A stretch of 64,000 bases of DNA, taken from positions 124,001-188,000 of the forward strand of contig VXCM01000032.1 in assembly GCA_014773175.1 (NCBI GenBank). Direction: 5' to 3'. The number at the start of each line of letters is the position of its first letter. Within the stretch, counting starts at the first letter, position 1. Below are positions 58,171-64,000 of this stretch, in pieces. Below the pieces are notes generated by a model. The model saw nothing but the letters and a program-made list of their open reading frames with translations. It was not told the DNA's origin and made no database searches. The DNA comes from Lucifuga dentata. Lineage: Eukaryota; Chordata; Actinopteri; Ophidiiformes; Bythitidae. The position numbers and the translations under genes were made by a program.

Positions 58171-58385
58171 TTATTTTGTAGGAAAGCCACCTGTTTTCCG
58201 GTAATACCTCTCTTTTCCTGATTGGCTTGATGGAGCTCCAGCATCCAGGCCGCGAGGAGGCAGAACGCGCCAATCAGCAGCACCGAGCAAAGGCTTGGTC
58301 ACCCTAGCAACCAATTGCTTTCCACTTAGGGCGTGTCCACTCAGAGGAAGATGTACCACTGTCACAGACGTGGGTGAAACAGAAA
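58170..58385. promoter_or_regulatory. promoter-like block with CCAAT boxes and an RFX X-box
   Basis: Within about 200 GC-richer bases lie ATTGGC (58221-58226), CCAATCAG (58270-58277), CCAATTGC (58311-58318) and GTCACCCTAGCAAC (58298-58311). The last matches the X-box pattern GTNRCC-N2-RGYAAC. CpGs are present (GGCCGCGAGG). No gene start was recognised beside it; it may be a distal promoter or enhancer of dpysl5, or of an unannotated transcript. Confidence 0.45.
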
Positions 58386-58936
58386 AGAAGCACTGTGAGG
58401 CTTTTAATTTGTATGTTTAACATGGATTAAACGCCTACATGTTAACACTGAAGCTTATTTTGATTTATCAGTAATATATTTTCCGTGTGTATCAGTTTTC
58501 ATGGGCTGGGTCTGACCTGAAATTATCATAATGGAGAAGAAATAAACATAAAACAAACAAATCATAAATTACATTTATGAGCATTGGCAATAAGTTTAAG
58601 TGCAGGTCCATAAACCCTCCATGTGTGATTGAATGATGTGCGTGGATGTCTCAGTGTAAAAGGCTAAAATGCCTTGCTGGAGGGCACAGTGGCACTGAAA
58701 CAGAAACCTACAGTCTATGTGTTTGCCACCACCCCAAATATATTTTTTTTCCCTGGATTTCACTTTGACAAAAATCTGTTTAAATGGTGCATTCAAATAC
58801 AATCGTACAGACTGGATACACTACTTTTTTTTTTGGAAAAATGACTTCTTTCATGGGAAGTACAGCTTGCAAACAGCTTGTTTCCAACTGAAGGTGCGAA
58901 AGTGGTGACAAGATATTTGGTGATGTTGTAGGTCAC

Positions 58937-59200
58937 TGGTTTATTATTATTTTTTCCATATCTGCTGAAAGCTATCCCAGCATCCACTGGGGTTCACACT
59001 GGTGGGATTATCCATCACAGGACTAATATGGAAAATGGGAAGTTTAGAGTTTCCAATTCCCCTGATAGGGATGTTTTTGGACTGTGGGAAACACATGGAG
59101 AAAACTCATGCAGACATGGGGAAAACATGCAAACCCCACACAGAAAGGCCCCAGCTGGCCAGCAGATTTGAACCCAGGACCTTCCTGCCGTGAGATGACA
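58937..59200 (+). repeat. degenerate dispersed fish repeat (second copy)
   Basis: Reads GCTATCCCAGCATCCACTGG, TTTTTGGACTGTGGGAAACA, CATGGGGAAAACATGCAAAC, CCCCACACAGAAAGGCCCC and ATTTGAACCCAGGACCTTCC in order. Same family and orientation as 49724-50035 and better preserved. Lies just downstream of the dnmt3a poly(A) signal. Confidence 0.65.
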
Positions 59201-59229
59201 GATGAAGACAAAAAGGACACAAAGTTGCA

Positions 59230-62200
59230 GATTTTTGCACAAAAACAATACATTTATTCAAGTGTTCTCCAGCACAAGTACATACGGAGCCTTTATCTTC
59301 TCTCTGGACACTAAACAGAAATATGGTTCAAAGTGGAGAATGAATGCTACATTTGCTGTACGAACTGGTCTGAGGAAAAGCGTTGAGGCCACAAACAGAT
59401 ATGACAGAAAGGAAGTCACAGAGTATCACTCAATATAGAATTGACCTGCCATGAACAGTGAACTGAAATATTGTTGCAGATAAAAACAAATTAGCATCAA
59501 TTCAAAACAACATTCTGGAAAGAGACATGGAGAATATTACGGCGTGGAATGTAGGATTAAGAAGCGATGCACATTAAGCATACATTATGCTACAGTAAAA
59601 GTTATTACTGATTATTTTCTAGTTATGAGTACATGATTTTCCCACAGATAAGCACCAACTACAGCAATCTCTAGTCTAAAACAATATAGGAAACCTTTCA
59701 TTATGTTATCCTTATTTTTTCAAGTACAAAGTTAAAATACCTTTGTTAATATATTTATATGAATGAAATAATAGTTCTTTTCTGTTACTACAAGAAACTT
59801 AAAAACAGTCATTGTCAAGACGTTTAATTCTCCCAATCAAATATATTTTCCTTGATTAGATAAAATGTTTAGCACCATTGAAAACACCTACAATCCCTCT
59901 TTGAAAGTTTTACAAAAGAAACAGAAGCAGAAACACCAGCTTGTAGGGCTGTGTGGTGAAGTGGAGACCGTTCATCATCGTAAAGCTCAGTCCTCAGGCC
60001 ACTTTTAGGATCACACGACGTTTAATCTGGATTCGACGCAAACAAATCAGTTTATCGGGACTAAAAAGTAGACTTGGAGTCTAATCTAATGCTCAGAGCA
60101 TGTTTTTGAATCAAATTTGTCACTTGATTTTAATTTTAACCTACGATTTTTCTAATTTGATGATATATATTAGCAAACAATTATATTTGTACAACTCATA
60201 CGGAATAAAAAAAAAAAAAGAATAAAAACAGCAACAAGAAAACTCTATGTACAAAATGTACAAATATTAGGGGATGCAAATATAGGAGTGGGAGGAAATA
60301 ACATCTGGTCAAAATATCACAAAGCACAAGGACTCTAATTGATCCTGGTGTGCATGGACAAAATGAAGGCAATAAGGTCACTTAAGAACTTAATTACATT
60401 ATGAAATTAATTTTCAAATTACCTTAAATATGATACAGAGTAGCAACAATAGCATCTGGTTTTTTTTTTTTATTACCCTCTTTTCTTTGAGCGCTGACAT
60501 CTTGTCATTCACTGTCAGTTTTATGTTTTGACAAACTGCAAGAAGCAAGACAATTTAGTTGATGAACATTTCCCAAATTTGGACCAGGACTTAAAGGACC
60601 ATACCAGTGGTTCTGCATGTTTGAGCTCAATAAATACTGCTCGATACACGTTTCATTATTGCCAACCATTTTCAAAAGCATCCAAATTGTTTTTCCTGCC
60701 TTTCAGACTGCCATTATGCTCAGACTGCCAGTACGCTATAAAAATCAACTTGTAGAGACTTGAAATGTGCTTGAGATAGGTAATCCATCACAGTGAACAA
60801 CATGCTGGTATTATTACTATTATTTTTTTTTTTGTTGTCAAAGTTATTTAATTTAACCAGTCCAATATTGAGCTGCACAGAAGAAAATGTATGTCTCTGC
60901 CAGGATTTTAATTTTGAGTGTATCGCCTGAAAATTTGATTTTGAAAGATTATGATATTTTTACAAAATGCATTTTTATGCTTTGGAAAATGGTTGGCAGT
61001 AACATAACATGTATGCGATTAGCATTTCTTAGCTAAAACATGCAAAACCATCGGTACGGTCCTTTAAATTTGTCAGCACGACAATAAGCAATTTATCAGG
61101 GAAACGTGAGAGGGCGAAGCATCCGTCAGAAGGGACAAACTATTATACAAACCACGTGACAGTTTTTTACCGTCTCGCATTTTACAGTATTAACAGAAAT
61201 AGACATTCTTTGAATCTGGGTAGTAATATACTGTATCGCTGTTTAAAGCAGAGAACAACATGGGTGATGTAAGAGGGAAGGAGTTCAATCCATCTACTGT
61301 ACACTAGTTTCACATATCAAAATCCATTCTTTCACTTCTGTTGGCACAGCCCTACTGTATACAAAAAGTTACTCGAGGGTAGATCAGTTCACATCATAAA
61401 ACCAAACAAAAACAATTCACAAGAACCAATATTTTTTTAAAAATATCAAGAGAAAAAAGAAAGTATACATATAAAAGTGCTTTTATAATGTTGATAAAAC
61501 AGCACAAAATTGCTATAAAAAGGTAGAAGAACTTTGTGAAGCCGCACCTTATTGTTGAGGATTTGCACCTGACAGTTTTTCAGTTTAGAGCGGCAGACGG
61601 TGAGGAGGTACACCCGGCCCGGTAACCTTCCCTCCAACTGCCACGCTTACTAACAGTTGTACAGTAATGTCATTGGTCAGGATGAAACTAGTAAAAAGTA
61701 GCTCACCACAGACTTTGATCTTAAGGTTTTTTTTTAAATGACGAAAACATCACTTCCCATGTGGCTAGCTTCATTTCCTGCAAGGCTGAATGAATAAATG
61801 AGCACCAGTACGAACTGCAGAAGAGGATAATAGCTTGATTTTGCAGTTCAGTCATTTTGTAGATGGATGTTTCATTCACAGAACAGAAACGTCCAACCAA
61901 CCAAACGTGACTTTTCAAGCTAAAGGTTAAGCTCCGTATTGTCTAAGTCATAGTGCCACGTGGGAAACGATGCTTTCGTCATTTTGGAGCACCATGGTAT
62001 TGGAACCATATTACAGTAGTACATTTATTACCTTCAGCTGTATATAGAAACTGTAAACAAAAGAGGTATATGTGATCTGGTGTTTTGGATTTTCAGAGAC
62101 ATGGCTCTCTCGACACTGAATCATCTTTCTTTTCATATCTATGAGGCTCAGTAGCTGGAAGTTTGGCTACATGCAGGTGGGAAACTGGCAGCCCACCCTG

Positions 62201-62598
62201 ATGCTGGCTGATGTCAAAGTACAGCACAACCGTTTCACATAAAGTATCCTAAAACTGCTTTTCTTTCTGTTGTTTCCCGTCACATGTCTTTTTAAACTAT
62301 ATTTATAGCACTTTTCTTTCTCAGTGTCTTGAGAAGAAAGCATAGTCTCAAGTATAGCTTGCACAAACAAATCAAATTCAACAATACTTGATAACACTGC
62401 TAAAAGGTAAAATGACATATCAAAATTAAATAGAATAAGAATTACAATTCAAATACAAGAAATAATGTGAAATTTCTACGTCAACGTTTCACTTGCAAAT
62501 TATACAGTACAAGAGTATAATCTGAGGATCAAGGCTCTTATTTCTAAGTCACAACATACAGTTGTAGTTCCTAAATGGTTCAGATTCGTTAATTCTGC
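59230..62598 (-). other. probable dnmt3a 3' UTR
   Basis: About 3.4 kb between the dnmt3a stop and an AATAAA on the minus strand at 59253-59258. No coding exon of another gene is seen, and mammalian DNMT3A also has a long 3' UTR. It contains a TTAA-flanked element at 60591-61067 and several alternative A/T-rich signals, so shorter UTRs are possible. Confidence 0.5.
60591..61067. mobile_element. TTAA-flanked MITE-like element in the dnmt3a 3' UTR
   Basis: Starts TTAAAGGACCATACCAGTGG and ends AACCATCGGTACGGTCCT plus TTAA. CCAACCATTTTCAAAAGCAT near the left end is matched in inverted order by GGAAAATGGTTGG near 60984, as expected for a foldback. Same family as 52356-52948 and 32712-33789. Confidence 0.7.

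Positions 62599-64000
<1,402 letters not shown>

Noticed and set aside
59002..59253. ORFs on both strands around 59.0-59.25 kb
   Set aside because: They lie in a dispersed fish repeat that is recognisable by its word order; no protein of a mobile element is coded.

Overview
The window is vertebrate nuclear DNA, most likely from a ray-finned (teleost) fish. All genes are split by GT-AG introns, the introns are short, intergenic DNA is AT-rich, and fish-type dispersed repeats are present. The gene set combines what in human is chromosome 2p23 (OTOF, MAPRE3, DPYSL5, DNMT3A) with 6q genes (MAP7, WTAP). Species and paralog letter (a or b copy of the fish-specific genome duplication) cannot be fixed from the sequence alone.

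Layout from left to right. map7 lies on the minus strand at 461-5126 with 15 coding exons that join in frame. wtap, also minus, lies at 6321-9145 with 7 coding exons. After a 4.4 kb spacer comes otoferlin on the plus strand, 14187-28826, with 41 coding exons that sum exactly to 1794 codons plus a stop. Behind its last exon lie two further complete copies of that exon (31700-31880 and 33883-34063) and one decayed copy. Two tRNA-Ala(AGC) genes (minus) follow near 35.4 and 36.2 kb. Then, all on the minus strand, come mapre3 (38473-41951, 6 coding exons), dpysl5 (46525-54448, 12 coding exons), and the last four coding exons of dnmt3a, which enters from the right edge and stops at 62599.

The protein-coding genes are unrelated in pathway. 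Map7 and EB3 (mapre3) act on microtubules, and CRMP5 (dpysl5) is a tubulin-linked neuronal protein. Wtap is the scaffold of the m6A RNA methyltransferase, and Dnmt3a is a de novo DNA methyltransferase. Otoferlin is the multi-C2, tail-anchored calcium sensor of hair-cell synaptic vesicles.

The most striking feature is the 3' end of otoferlin. Three intact 181-nt terminal exons encode the transmembrane tail. Each has the same splice phase, its own acceptor and stop, and a similar polyadenylation context, so they form a ready-made cassette of mutually exclusive alternative last exons. The same locus lacks recognisable exons for the first C2 domain (C2A): an in-frame stop precedes the ATG, and wtap sits upstream on the opposite strand.

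Caveats: seven single-N joins occur, and two of them (19684 and 31223) carry a duplicated flank that looks like an assembly artefact. One of these duplicates part of an otoferlin exon. Exon borders were found by eye from splice signals, reading frame and remembered family sequences; no search was run.
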